A stretch of DNA of 52,075 nt from Desulfonatronospira sp. Lineage in GTDB: Bacteria; Desulfobacterota; Desulfovibrionia; Desulfovibrionales; Desulfonatronovibrionaceae. A model generated the notes under the pieces. It saw only the letters and a list, made by a program, of their open reading frames with translations. It searched no databases and was not told the DNA's origin. The DNA lies in NCBI GenBank assembly GCA_003551155.1, contig PUMA01000130.1, positions 1 to 52,075 of the forward strand. The letters are read 5' to 3'. Shown piece after piece: positions 37,771 to 45,998 of the stretch (position 1 is the stretch's first letter; each line of letters starts with the position of its first letter). A program made the translations under genes and the position numbers.

Positions 37771-38610
37771 TTAAAGATCAAGGGTCTGGAAAAAACATTT
37801 ATCCAGATCTGCCAGGAAAACCTTGTTGCGAAGCCCGGGTTGATTCCGGGTGACTATGGCCACGGCTTCGTGGGACTGGATACTGGCGATCAAGCCCACG
37901 ATAGTGGACAGGGTGCCCAGGACCTGTTCAGCGCCCTGCTCCAGGCTGCCCTGCCAGAAAGATTCCGGACTCCTGTCCCCGGGATAGACCGTGCAGGCCA
38001 GACCGGTCTGGCCTGCCACAAATCCGGTAACCAGGGGGCAGCCGGCTTCATGGGCAGCTTTAAGTAATGTATTCCTGAAAAGGATTCCCCCCAGACAGTC
38101 CAGCACAAGATCCACCCTGGAGAGCAGATCAGGCAGATCTGCTGCCTGTAAAAATTCGGGGAAAAGCTCAAGCTTTGTAAAGGGATTAATGAGCTGTAAA
38201 CGGTCCATGGCAGCATCCAGCTTGAATTTTTTAAGGCTGGCCATGGTCCCCAGCAGCTGACGGTTGAGGGTGCTCTCCTCAAAAGTATCCCCGTCAGCAG
38301 CAAGGAATGTACCGACGCCTAAGCGGGCAAGCATTTCCAGGACATATCCTCCAAGACCGCCGGCTCCCACTATGAGAACTTTTGAACGGGCCAGAGCCAG
38401 CTGCATGTGCAAGTCAATAGAACTGTAGTTGCGCAGGTACCTTTCCAGGTTTATTCCCTTTTCAAGGACCAGCTGCTGGGCTTGCCAGGGTGTTACTGCG
38501 TGTTCACGGGCCAGTTGCAGCAACTCCGGACCAGAAATAAAGGCAAACGGATACTGGTCCGTGGATCTGCTGGCCCTGACCACATCCCCGACAAAACTTT
38601 TCCAGGGCAT
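37771..38610 (-). CDS. ThiF/MoeB-family adenylyltransferase, AOR-associated
   Basis: A 279-aa E1-like enzyme expected to adenylate the C-terminal glycine of the MoaD-like protein encoded 2 nt upstream. Features are RYLRN (the usual RYxR), the Rossmann motif VLIVGAGGLGGYVLEMLARLGVG, ADGDTFEESTLNRQLLG (ATP-contacting Asp and Arg), LKKFKLDAAMDRLQLINPF and LVLDCLGG. The paired CxxC zinc motifs of MoeB are not seen, and no rhodanese domain is present. About 50 N-terminal residues precede the fold. The gene pair belongs with aor, pointing to molybdopterin or tungstopterin sulfuration for that enzyme. Confidence 0.82.
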   Translation of the reverse strand: MPWKSFVGDVVRASRSTDQYPFAFISGPELLQLAREHAVTPWQAQQLVLEKGINLERYLRNYSSIDLHMQLALARSKVLIVGAGGLGGYVLEMLARLGVGTFLAADGDTFEESTLNRQLLGTMASLKKFKLDAAMDRLQLINPFTKLELFPEFLQAADLPDLLSRVDLVLDCLGGILFRNTLLKAAHEAGCPLVTGFVAGQTGLACTVYPGDRSPESFWQGSLEQGAEQVLGTLSTIVGLIASIQSHEAVAIVTRNQPGLRNKVFLADLDKCFFQTLDL

Positions 38611-38612
38611 CT

Positions 38613-38837
38613 TCAGCCTCCGCCGATGGCCGGGAAAAAGCCTACACGGTCATGATCGTGCAGTACGGTTTCCGTATCAGCGCTCTGGCCGTTGACAAAA
38701 ATGATTTTTACCTCTTCTTCAGGGATTTTCAGATTGTGGATAATATCCCGGACAGTGCTTCCGGGCTGAATCTCCATCTGTCCCTCAGAAGGTGTAAACT
38801 CTGACAAAGTGGCAAAACAGGAGATCTGAATGCGCAT
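38613..38837 (-). CDS. MoaD/ThiS-like sulfur carrier protein, AOR-associated
   Basis: A 74-aa ubiquitin-like protein ending in AIGGG, where the usual carriers end in GG. Other MoaD features are the start MRIQISCFATLSEF, the PGSTVRDIIHNLKIP helix, IFVNGQSADTET and LHDHDRVGFFPA. Thiocarboxylated carriers of this type donate the two sulfurs of the metal-binding dithiolene in pterin cofactors. It lies 2 nt ahead of the thiF-like gene and downstream of aor; a strong hairpin sits in the 163-nt spacer to aor. The extra terminal glycine should be checked. Confidence 0.88.
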   Translation of the reverse strand: MRIQISCFATLSEFTPSEGQMEIQPGSTVRDIIHNLKIPEEEVKIIFVNGQSADTETVLHDHDRVGFFPAIGGG

Positions 38838-38949
38838 GATTTACTGTTCGGCCTCGGTGATATTCTTTATTTTTGCCCAGTTAATGGGGGTCATAGCATC
38901 CATTCCTGTGGCAGTTGTGGAAAAACTACCCACGCTGTTCGCTTCATGT

Positions 38950-38984
38950 GCATCAGCGGAGATGTGCAACATCTCCGCTGATGC
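38950..38984 (-). terminator. Perfect 16-bp hairpin between aor and moaD-like gene
   Basis: GCATCAGCGGAGATGT and ACATCTCCGCTGATGC pair without mismatch around a 3-nt loop (GCA). No T-run follows in either direction, so it is not a standard intrinsic terminator. It may be a factor-dependent stop, an mRNA-stabilising end for aor, or a partial attenuator lowering moaD-thiF expression. Confidence 0.5.
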
Positions 38985-39000
38985 AGACCAAAATCTCAGC

Positions 39001-40740
39001 CTAGATTTCCACCTTGGCCATCTGCAGTTCATCTGTGCTTAAATCCCATTTTACATTGTGCGGTGAAAGCTCCTCATTGATAAAGAAGTCCGGAAGCTGG
39101 TCGTGGACCGGGCTGAATCCAGCATCCCGGTTGAACGAATACTCGTCCTTGAGAACCTCAATCCCGGTCTTGCCGATATCATCCGCTGTAAAAGAGATGC
39201 CGAGCCTGGCGCTGATGAGCCTGGCAATGACATCCAGAGCGTCTTCAGTATCCAGGACCGCAAAGGCCACAAACAGGCAGAAGCCTGTGGAATCCACGGC
39301 AGCGGTAGCTATTTGAAGATTTTTGGAGATTTCCACATTTCCTGCCTTGCCCAGGGGGTCTATGTCCCCCCCTACTTTGAGTATATTCTGGCAGATGGCG
39401 TAGCCAGCGGTGTGGTCAGCGCCCATGGATGAGGTGGCATAGGTAACTCCAATTCCCTTGGCTGCTCTGGGGTCATAGGCCGGGATGGACTGTCTTTTGA
39501 CTACCGGCACCCGGTCTACGCCCAGGGCCTCGGCTGTAAACGCTGTGCCGTTGCCGATAATGGCTCCCAGGTAATCTTTAGGGGCATAGACCCTTTTGAG
39601 CAGATCAATGGCTGCCTGGCCCTCACCCCAGGGAATTATCCCGGCTTCCATGGCCATGGCCAGGGTGGTGCCTGTTTCTATGGTGTCCAGTCCCAGATCG
39701 TCGCACAGGCGGTCCAGTCTGGCAATGTCATCCATGTCGGCAATGAGCAGGTTGGAGCCAAAGGCCCAGACTGTTTCATATTCAAATCCTGAAGTCAGGT
39801 ATTCCCCCTTAGCATCGCAGTATTTCTGGGAGCACTGGATAACGCAGCCTGCATGACAGCCTTCCTTGGCAACACCGCCGCGGCTGTTGATCAGCTCCAC
39901 CATTTTTTCGCCGCTGATCTGTTGGGCCTTGTCAAACCGTCCGGAGCGAAAGTTTTGAGTGGGCAGTGTGCCGGCTTCATTGATTATATTGATCAGGATC
40001 GAAGTCCCGTAACCTGGTAGCCCCTGGCCGGTCACAGGATGATTGACCAGTATTTCGGCCCATCTTTTGGCCGCGGATTTGAAAGCCTCCTTGTCAGCCA
40101 CTTCCTGGCCCTTGGCCCCCTGAGAGTCCACCACAATGGCCTTGACTCTCTTGGATCCCATGAGCGCTCCCAGGCCGCCGCGGCCTGCAGCACGGCTGGG
40201 ATTGCCCTTGGGATCAGTAAACATGATGGCTGAAGCCAGGCGGTTGTTTTCTCCGGCAGGGCCGATGACCATAACGCCAGCCTTGGATCCGAAGCGCTCA
40301 AAAAGCCTGGAAGATGCCTCGTAGGTGCCCAGTCCCTCAAGTTCAGGGGTTTCAAAGAACTGTACCCCGTCCTTGTTTATAAAGATGGCTATGGGCTTTG
40401 ATCCTGGTTCTGGCTTGTCTTCAAGAATCAGACCCATTATATCCAGTTTGGCCAGCTTTTGGGAAAAGGTTCCACCAGCGTTCGATTCCTTGATAGTATT
40501 GGTCAAAGGCGACTTGCCACCCACGGATAGGCGCCCGGTGTTGGCAGCGGTAGTACCGGTCAAAAGACCTGCAGCTACTACCAGTTTGTTGGCTGAGCTC
40601 AGGGGATGGCAGGTCGGTGGAACTTCCCTGCGTACAATCCTGGACGTCAAACCCCTGCCGCCAAGGCCTGCATAGTCTCCAGACAGGTCTTCAAAGGCGG
40701 CTTTTTTGTTCCGTGTATTGATGCGTAACAGTCTGGCCAT
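39001..40740 (-). CDS. aor: Aldehyde:ferredoxin oxidoreductase (tungsten pterin family)
   Basis: A 579-aa AOR-family enzyme that oxidises aldehydes to acids with ferredoxin as acceptor, using a tungsten bis-pterin and a [4Fe-4S] cluster. The N-terminal domain shows GLGGRGLTSRI, LVVAAGLLTGTTAANTGRLSVG and SNAGGTFSQKLAKL. The cluster ligands are in EGCHAGCVIQCSQKYC (C295, C299, C303), with a later Cys in STGFCLFVAF. Family hallmarks TGQGLPGYGT, RAAGRGGLGALMGSKRVKAI and GVTYATSSMGADHTAGY are present. The RBS AGGAGG is strong. It heads a group with moaD- and thiF-like genes, and a radical SAM gene is divergent. Confidence 0.95.
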   Translation of the reverse strand: MARLLRINTRNKKAAFEDLSGDYAGLGGRGLTSRIVRREVPPTCHPLSSANKLVVAAGLLTGTTAANTGRLSVGGKSPLTNTIKESNAGGTFSQKLAKLDIMGLILEDKPEPGSKPIAIFINKDGVQFFETPELEGLGTYEASSRLFERFGSKAGVMVIGPAGENNRLASAIMFTDPKGNPSRAAGRGGLGALMGSKRVKAIVVDSQGAKGQEVADKEAFKSAAKRWAEILVNHPVTGQGLPGYGTSILINIINEAGTLPTQNFRSGRFDKAQQISGEKMVELINSRGGVAKEGCHAGCVIQCSQKYCDAKGEYLTSGFEYETVWAFGSNLLIADMDDIARLDRLCDDLGLDTIETGTTLAMAMEAGIIPWGEGQAAIDLLKRVYAPKDYLGAIIGNGTAFTAEALGVDRVPVVKRQSIPAYDPRAAKGIGVTYATSSMGADHTAGYAICQNILKVGGDIDPLGKAGNVEISKNLQIATAAVDSTGFCLFVAFAVLDTEDALDVIARLISARLGISFTADDIGKTGIEVLKDEYSFNRDAGFSPVHDQLPDFFINEELSPHNVKWDLSTDELQMAKVEI

Positions 40741-41145
40741 GGTTGTCCTCCTGGTTATCTGGTGGTATGGATTGGGCTGTAAGATTGAACAGGCTTATAA
40801 CAGAACCGGATTTGCCGTGTAAAGTAAACCTTGGCCGGAAGGGCGAAAAATTGAATGATCCAGGCTTGACTACTTGTAAAGGTCACGGAAATCTTTATTA
40901 GCCCTCCAGGCATTGGGTAAAATTACCCTTGAGCAGATTCCAACTGCAAAAACTCAAAAGCCAGACAACGACCCCTGACCGGAGCTGTGATAATCCATGG
41001 ATTACATGAAGCGCTTTATTCTGTTTGCCTCGCGCCTTCGCGTGACAAAAAACTTTTTGGAGCGCCGTCTGCACACAGGGGTGCAACGATTTAGTGTTCG
41101 AATGATCAAGACAATGAATACAATCTGATTGTGAGGATTAAGCTG
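40741..41145. promoter_or_regulatory. Divergent regulatory region between aor and radical SAM gene
   Basis: A 405-nt non-coding gap. It contains a perfect palindrome TAATCCATGGATTA (40991-41004) and an inverted repeat GGGTAA-AA-TTACCC (40915-40928), both plausible operators shared by the divergent genes. A short hairpin word CGCGCCTTCGCG lies near 41031. No molybdenum-cofactor riboswitch could be recognised. No gene is convincing in the gap; the 62-aa minus ORF at 40898 has no RBS. Confidence 0.35.
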
Positions 41146-42174
41146 ATGCCGCTGTTAAGTTCTCTGGCTGCCCTGGGCTACCCCAGTCTGGAATGGATCC
41201 AGGTGGGTATAACCACGAAATGCAATGCCGCCTGCATTTACTGTCCGCACCCCATGTTGGAAAAAGCCGGCCGCAGCCGCCATATGTCCATGAAGATATT
41301 CACTGCACTGTCCCCTGCATTTGCGCGCTCAGGGATGGTCTATCTGCAGGGCTGGGGCGAGCCCATGCTTCATCCTGAATTTATGTCCATGCTGAAAATG
41401 GTCAAGCAAAAGGGATCCAGGGCCGGTGCAACAAGCAATGCCAGCCTGTTGACCGAGGACCGGATAAGAAGGCTGGTGGATGAGGGCCTTGACGTGCTCG
41501 GTCTTTCAGTTGCAGGTGTGGACATGGCCAATGACAGCATAAGGCCCGGCAGTCCCCTGGAAAAGGTCCAAAAGTCCGTGGAAATGGTGCACCGGATCAA
41601 GGCTGCCAAAGGCAGTGCCGCTCCAATGCTGCATCTGGCATACATGCTGCTGGCCTCAAGAAGAAAGGATATTCCGCAGATGTCCGGATTTTTCAACGCC
41701 CTGGGCATGGACCAGATAGTCGTCAGCAGTTTGACCCTGGCCATAAACAGGGAAATGGAAAAGGAAATATATCCCGCAGAAGACAGAGATGACTTTGAGC
41801 GCTTCAAAGACGAACTCAAGGAAATGCGCTCCAGGGTGGACGGCATGGAAAAAGTCTTTTTTCACATCTGCAACCCCTATCTGAGCGGGGGGATGTGTTC
41901 GGAAAACATTCAAAGGGCCTGTTATGTGGATGTGGATGGCCGGGTTCTGCCCTGCGTTTATACTGATGTAACCGAGGAACAGAAGGTTCACAGGTATTTC
42001 AGAGGGGAAAGGCACCTGCTCTATCCTCTGGAGTTCGGCCAGCTGTCCAGGTCTTCCCTTAAAAGGATATGGAGGGAAAAAGAGTATCTCCAGTTCAGGG
42101 AACAGTTCCCTCATGGCAGTTACCCTGAAGTCTGTCGTTCCTGCTGCAAACGCTTTATTGACGATCTGAGCTGA
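41146..42174 (+). CDS. Radical SAM/SPASM protein, putative AOR maturase
   Basis: A 342-aa protein starting at ATG 41146 (MPLLSSLAALGYPSL; GAGG 9 nt upstream; GTG 41131 is an alternative). The radical SAM motif is CNAACIYC (C26, C30, C33). Further features are YLQGWGEPMLHPEF and TSNASLLTEDRIRRLVDEGLDVLGLSVAG. C-terminal cysteines form a SPASM-like cluster site: HICNPYLSGGMC, ACYVDVDGRVLPCVYT and CRSCCKRF. A family of such proteins is described as tungsten-cofactor oxidoreductase maturases that sit beside AOR-type genes; divergence from aor supports membership. The product modified is unknown. Confidence 0.82.
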   Translation: MPLLSSLAALGYPSLEWIQVGITTKCNAACIYCPHPMLEKAGRSRHMSMKIFTALSPAFARSGMVYLQGWGEPMLHPEFMSMLKMVKQKGSRAGATSNASLLTEDRIRRLVDEGLDVLGLSVAGVDMANDSIRPGSPLEKVQKSVEMVHRIKAAKGSAAPMLHLAYMLLASRRKDIPQMSGFFNALGMDQIVVSSLTLAINREMEKEIYPAEDRDDFERFKDELKEMRSRVDGMEKVFFHICNPYLSGGMCSENIQRACYVDVDGRVLPCVYTDVTEEQKVHRYFRGERHLLYPLEFGQLSRSSLKRIWREKEYLQFREQFPHGSYPEVCRSCCKRFIDDLS

Positions 42175-42232
42175 ACAGCGCAAGTTCTGGCTGATTTCCG
42201 GGGTGGTACCTCCTCAGGACAATGGTGCTGAG

Positions 42233-43072
42233 CTACAGGTTCTGAATCGAAGCCGGGCTGGCCGGATCAACTCCCACGACAGCGATTTTGTGTTTATCAG
42301 CCAGGCTAACTGCTTTTTGCCGGTCGAAAAAAAGGCTGGATCCGGCTTCATAAGCCAGGCATGATGCTCCCGCCTGTATCATGGTTTCAATAGTCTTATG
42401 TCCCAGGGCCGGCAGATCAATGCGCTGGTCCTGTCCGGGCTTGAATATTTTGACCACGGTCAGATTGTTTCCTGCCAGGCTGCCTGCCCGCAGAATGGTT
42501 TGATCCGTTCCCTCGATGGCTTCCACGGCCACCACTGCCCGGTCCTTGACCACCATGCACTGGCCTATGTCCAGGCTGCCGATCTTCTTTATCAAAGGCC
42601 ATGCAAAAAGTATGTTGCTTTTTTCCTCTGCAGAAGGTCTGCGCCTGGTGAGCACGCCCAGAGGAGAAATGAGCATGGGAACAAATTTGAGGGCCGAAAC
42701 CACCTCAAAGCCTTCCCGGGCCAGTTCATCAGCCACTGCTGAAAGCAGGGCATTGTCATTGCGGCTGCGTAAGTTAATCAGGAGCTTGATGGCCCGGAAA
42801 TCCGGGCGCAGATCAAAGGCCCGCGGCTTGTCTATAGGTCCGGCAAACACCACCTGGTCAGCTTCCGCCTCATGAAGAAAACGGATGAGTTTCCCCAGCT
42901 GGCCCAGCTTGAGCCAGATATACTCATCCGAGCTGGATTCAATCTCCGGCAGGGTTTCATGGACAAATGCTGCAGCAGCCACTCTTTTGCCCTGTTCCCG
43001 GGCGCTTCTGGCCACCTGCAGGGGAAACCTGCCTCCTCCGGCAATGATTCCCAGGGTCTCAGTTTTGGTCAT
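42233..43072 (-). CDS. lpxI: UDP-2,3-diacylglucosamine pyrophosphatase LpxI
   Basis: A 279-aa DUF1009 enzyme that hydrolyses UDP-2,3-diacylglucosamine to lipid X in lipid A synthesis, replacing LpxH. Its start is MTKTETLGIIAGGGRFPLQVARSARE; further family features are YIWLKLGQLGKLIRFLH, VFAGPIDKPRAFDLRPD, GFEVVSALKFVPMLISPLGVLTRRRPS, CMVVKDRAVVAVEAIEGTDQTILRAG and RIDLPALGHKTIETM. It overlaps lpxA by 14 nt and ends the envelope operon. LpxH was not seen. LpxB, the next enzyme, is not in the window. Confidence 0.95.
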   Translation of the reverse strand: MTKTETLGIIAGGGRFPLQVARSAREQGKRVAAAAFVHETLPEIESSSDEYIWLKLGQLGKLIRFLHEAEADQVVFAGPIDKPRAFDLRPDFRAIKLLINLRSRNDNALLSAVADELAREGFEVVSALKFVPMLISPLGVLTRRRPSAEEKSNILFAWPLIKKIGSLDIGQCMVVKDRAVVAVEAIEGTDQTILRAGSLAGNNLTVVKIFKPGQDQRIDLPALGHKTIETMIQAGASCLAYEAGSSLFFDRQKAVSLADKHKIAVVGVDPASPASIQNL

Positions 43073-43871
43073 ATTCCTGAGAAGAGCGTTCCAGGGAGAT
43101 CACTCCTCTGGTGCTGGACTTGATAAAAGATATAAGGTTTTGAGCAAGCTTGAACCCGGCAAATTCCTCTCGGGCCTTTTCCAGGGCATGCTCACGATCC
43201 AGATCTGATTTCCAGATCAGATAAAAGACCTTTTTCAGAGCTGAGATTTCCTTCCGGTCAAACCCGGCTCGACGTAAACCAATGAGGTTAGGTCCATAAA
43301 GCCTGGCCCTTTCTCCGGCTGCCAGCATATAGGGAGGAACATCCTGGGCAATGCCGCTTTTGCCGCCGATAAAGGCATATTCACCGATGCGCACGAACTG
43401 ATGCACTGCACACAAACCCCCTACCACAGCCTTGAACCCGAGGTGCACATGTCCGGCCAAAGTAGCTCCGTTGGCCATGATCACTCCGTCATCCAGACGG
43501 CAGTCATGGGCCACATGACTGTAGGCCATTAAAAAGCAGCCCGAGCCGATGCTGGTTACCCCTTTTCCTCCCGGGGTGCCGCGGTTCAAGGTTGTGTATT
43601 CCCGGATCCTGTTGTTGTCGCCGATGTTAAGCCAGGTTTCCTCGCCTTTGTACTTGATATCCTGGGGGCCTTCACCCAGACAGGCATAAGAATAAACATG
43701 ATTGTCCCGTCCCAGGCTGGTGAACTGCTTTATCTGAGCAAATGCGTCCACTCGCGTGCCCTTACCTATGGAGGTATTCTTTTCAATGATTGCGTAGGGT
43801 CCGATGACCACTTCCTGGCCCAGTTCGCTTTTTGGATGGACAATGGCAGTGGCATGAATTTCCTGCTTCAC
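43059..43871 (-). CDS. lpxA: UDP-N-acetylglucosamine O-acyltransferase
   Basis: The first enzyme of lipid A synthesis; a 270-aa left-handed beta-helix trimer. Hexapeptide repeats run from ATAIVHPKSELGQEVVIGPY to HLGFKAVVGG, with the catalytic His in MAYSHVAHDCRL. The C-terminal helical domain includes IGLRRAGFDRKEISALKKVF. The start is GTG 43871 (VKQEIHATAIVHP), overlapping the fabZ stop as TAGTG; the ORF-track start at 43961 lies in fabZ. Length agrees with E. coli LpxA (262). It overlaps lpxI at its 3' end. Confidence 0.96.
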   Translation of the reverse strand: MKQEIHATAIVHPKSELGQEVVIGPYAIIEKNTSIGKGTRVDAFAQIKQFTSLGRDNHVYSYACLGEGPQDIKYKGEETWLNIGDNNRIREYTTLNRGTPGGKGVTSIGSGCFLMAYSHVAHDCRLDDGVIMANGATLAGHVHLGFKAVVGGLCAVHQFVRIGEYAFIGGKSGIAQDVPPYMLAAGERARLYGPNLIGLRRAGFDRKEISALKKVFYLIWKSDLDREHALEKAREEFAGFKLAQNLISFIKSSTRGVISLERSSQEYDQN

Positions 43872-44335
43872 TATCTGTCTTCCCTGTTGACTATGGTTGC
43901 TGAGAAAATGCCTTGGGCCACCATCCTGTCTTCCACTACGGCCTGACCGCTCATGCGCCACAGGTTCAGCCTGTGCCGATCATACGTGATGTGCAGATAC
44001 ATCCGGTCCCCGGGAAATACGGGCTTGCGGAAGCGAACCTTGTCCACTCCGGTAAAAAGGAAGATCTTGTCCTGCATCTCATCGGGAATGCTGCTGGCCA
44101 CCAGAAGCCCCCCGGCCTGGGCCAGGGATTCCAGGATAAGGACCCCGGGCATGACAGGGTATTCTGGAAAGTGCCCCTGAAAAAAAGGTTCATTGATGGT
44201 AATGTTTTTCAAAGCCAGCAATCGCTTGTAGGGTTCTATCTCCAGCACCCTGTCCACCAGAAGAAAGGGATAGCGGTGGGGCAGCAGGGCAAGTATATCG
44301 CGGCTGGCCAGTTCCATGGCTGTGGAGGCGCTCAC
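43871..44335 (-). CDS. fabZ: 3-hydroxyacyl-ACP dehydratase FabZ
   Basis: A 154-aa hot-dog fold dehydratase of fatty-acid elongation. The catalytic motif GHFPEYPVMPGVLILESLAQ holds the active His and Glu. ILALLPHRYPFLLVDRVLEIEP at the N-terminus and KVRFRKPVFPGDRMYLHI are typical. It sits between lpxD and lpxA, the classical arrangement that balances hydroxyacyl-ACP use between phospholipid and lipid A. It overlaps lpxD by 4 nt (ATGA) and lpxA by 1 nt (TAGTG), so translation is coupled across three genes. Confidence 0.97.
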   Translation of the reverse strand: MSASTAMELASRDILALLPHRYPFLLVDRVLEIEPYKRLLALKNITINEPFFQGHFPEYPVMPGVLILESLAQAGGLLVASSIPDEMQDKIFLFTGVDKVRFRKPVFPGDRMYLHITYDRHRLNLWRMSGQAVVEDRMVAQGIFSATIVNREDR

Positions 44336-45363
44336 TCTTTTTCTCCTTGCTTGTTGTTTTGCATGGCCTGGATTTCTTTTTCCAGCTTCTTGAGCCTCTT
44401 GTGCATATGGGACAGTTTGGGCAATAATATTGCGTTGCGCAGAAAAGTGGAGTGTTCCATGGCCGGGATGCCGCCTGCATCAGTGTTGGCGGGCATGGAC
44501 TTGCCCCCCCCGGACTTGGCCGCCACACGGCAATTGTCCTCTATGCTCAGGTGGCCGGCGACTCCTGCCTGGCCGCCCAGGATAACGTTGCGCCCCAGTC
44601 TGGTGCTGCCGGAAATGCCGACCTGGGCAATGAGCACGCAATTTTCGCCTATCTGGACATTGTGACCCACCTGAACCAGGTTGTCGATTTTGGTCCCCCG
44701 GCCGATCCTGGTCTCTCCCAGGGTAGCCCGGTCAACAGTAGTGCAGGCTCCGATTTCCACATCTTCTTCCACCACTACCCTGCCCATTTGAGGGATTTTG
44801 GTCCGGTGCTCCTTTTCCTGCACAAAGCCGAAGCCGTCGCTGCCTATTACTGCTCCGCCATGGATCACCACCCTGTCCCCAACCCTGGTGTCGGCCATAA
44901 TACTCACCTGGGGATAGATAAGACAGTCCTGTCCCAGATGCGCGTTCTCCCCGATATACACATGGGGGAAAATACGGCACCCCCTCTCTATCCGGGCATT
45001 TTTTCCGACAAATACCATGGGGTGAATAATTGCTGAAGGATCAACCCAGGCTGTATGGTGGATAAACGCCTGCTCAGGCATGCTTTTTTCAAGACCCTGA
45101 GGCACGGCAAACATCTCCATGGCCCGGGCAAAGTCCAGATAGGGGTTTTTGCTTACCAGGGCCCTGTGTACACTTACCGAGTCTTCGGCTGAAAGGATTA
45201 CTGCCCCGGCTCTGGTGCTTTCCAGAAGATGACGGTGTCTGGTATCGGCCAGAAAAGTCAGTTCGTTTTCCCCTGCCTGCTCCAGGGTGTTGACCCCGGA
45301 GATTACAACGTCCTCGCCTGTATATTCCAGGCCAAGATCGGCAGCCAATTGAGAAAGGAGCAT
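44332..45363 (-). CDS. lpxD: UDP-3-O-(3-hydroxyacyl)glucosamine N-acyltransferase
   Basis: The third step of lipid A synthesis; 343 aa. The N-terminal uridine-binding domain runs MLLSQLAADLGLEYTGEDVVIS to about residue 100. The left-handed beta-helix then shows many hexapeptides and the catalytic His in LVQVGHNVQIGENC. The C-terminal helix (LRNAILLPKLSHMHKRLKKLEKEI) matches the acyl-carrier-binding end, extended by a basic tail. The start is ATG 45363 with AAGG 8 nt upstream; ORF-track 45414 overlaps skp and lacks support. It starts 10 nt after the skp stop. Confidence 0.96.
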   Translation of the reverse strand: MLLSQLAADLGLEYTGEDVVISGVNTLEQAGENELTFLADTRHRHLLESTRAGAVILSAEDSVSVHRALVSKNPYLDFARAMEMFAVPQGLEKSMPEQAFIHHTAWVDPSAIIHPMVFVGKNARIERGCRIFPHVYIGENAHLGQDCLIYPQVSIMADTRVGDRVVIHGGAVIGSDGFGFVQEKEHRTKIPQMGRVVVEEDVEIGACTTVDRATLGETRIGRGTKIDNLVQVGHNVQIGENCVLIAQVGISGSTRLGRNVILGGQAGVAGHLSIEDNCRVAAKSGGGKSMPANTDAGGIPAMEHSTFLRNAILLPKLSHMHKRLKKLEKEIQAMQNNKQGEKE

Positions 45364-45373
45364 GATTTGAACC

Positions 45374-45895
45374 TTAATTGTTTTTGGCTTCCCAGGCCCT
45401 GTTGAGCTCCGCAATGATTTCGTCGGTAATATTCATATGATCCTGGGCGTAGATAAGCCCGCTTCCCTGGGCATCAAAGATCATGTCAAACCCTTTGTTT
45501 TCAGCGTAGTCATTTATTACATCAAAAAGCAGATCAATTATGGGTTCGGACAGCTCCTGTTCCTTCCGCTGCATCTGTACCTGGTAGGACTGGTACTTTT
45601 GCTGGAACTGCTGCATTTTCTGTCTAAGTTCAGCTTCCATGTCCTGCTGGGCTTGCTGACTCAGGACCATGCTCTGTTTCTGCAGTTCCTGGCGTAATTG
45701 ATCCACTTTGGATCGCTCCCGATCCAGGTCCTCGCGCATGTCCTCGAAGCGCAAGGTGAGTTGACCCAGGGCCCTCTGGCCGGGTTCAGAGGTTTCCAGC
45801 ACCCGCTGAACCTCGACAATGCCAAACTTGTTCCCGGCCAGGGCATTGCCGGGTACAAGCAAAAGGATAAGAAAAAGAAAAACAATTTTTTTCAT
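45374..45895 (-). CDS. skp: Periplasmic chaperone Skp/OmpH
   Basis: A 173-aa secreted chaperone that holds unfolded outer-membrane proteins on their way to BamA. The signal peptide MKKIVFLFLILLLVPGNALA is cleaved before GNKFGIVEVQRVL. The middle is a long coiled coil rich in Gln, Glu and Arg (MEAELRQKMQQFQQKYQSYQVQMQ), forming the tentacles of the trimeric basket. The C-terminal beta body is FDMIFDAQGSGLIYA. The RBS is AAGGAGT. It lies between bamA and lpxD, the usual order in Gram-negatives. Confidence 0.95.
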   Translation of the reverse strand: MKKIVFLFLILLLVPGNALAGNKFGIVEVQRVLETSEPGQRALGQLTLRFEDMREDLDRERSKVDQLRQELQKQSMVLSQQAQQDMEAELRQKMQQFQQKYQSYQVQMQRKEQELSEPIIDLLFDVINDYAENKGFDMIFDAQGSGLIYAQDHMNITDEIIAELNRAWEAKNN

Positions 45896-45998
45896 GGGTT
45901 AATACTCCTTGGTACTTATGGATTAATCATCTGCAGGTAAGGTTTACAGCCAGGTGAAACCCGCATCCTGCTGACTTCAGAAAAATGCTGCCATGGGC

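Noticed and set aside
40741-40900. Molybdenum/tungsten cofactor riboswitch ahead of aor
   Set aside because: I could not match the conserved core of the Moco motif by eye.
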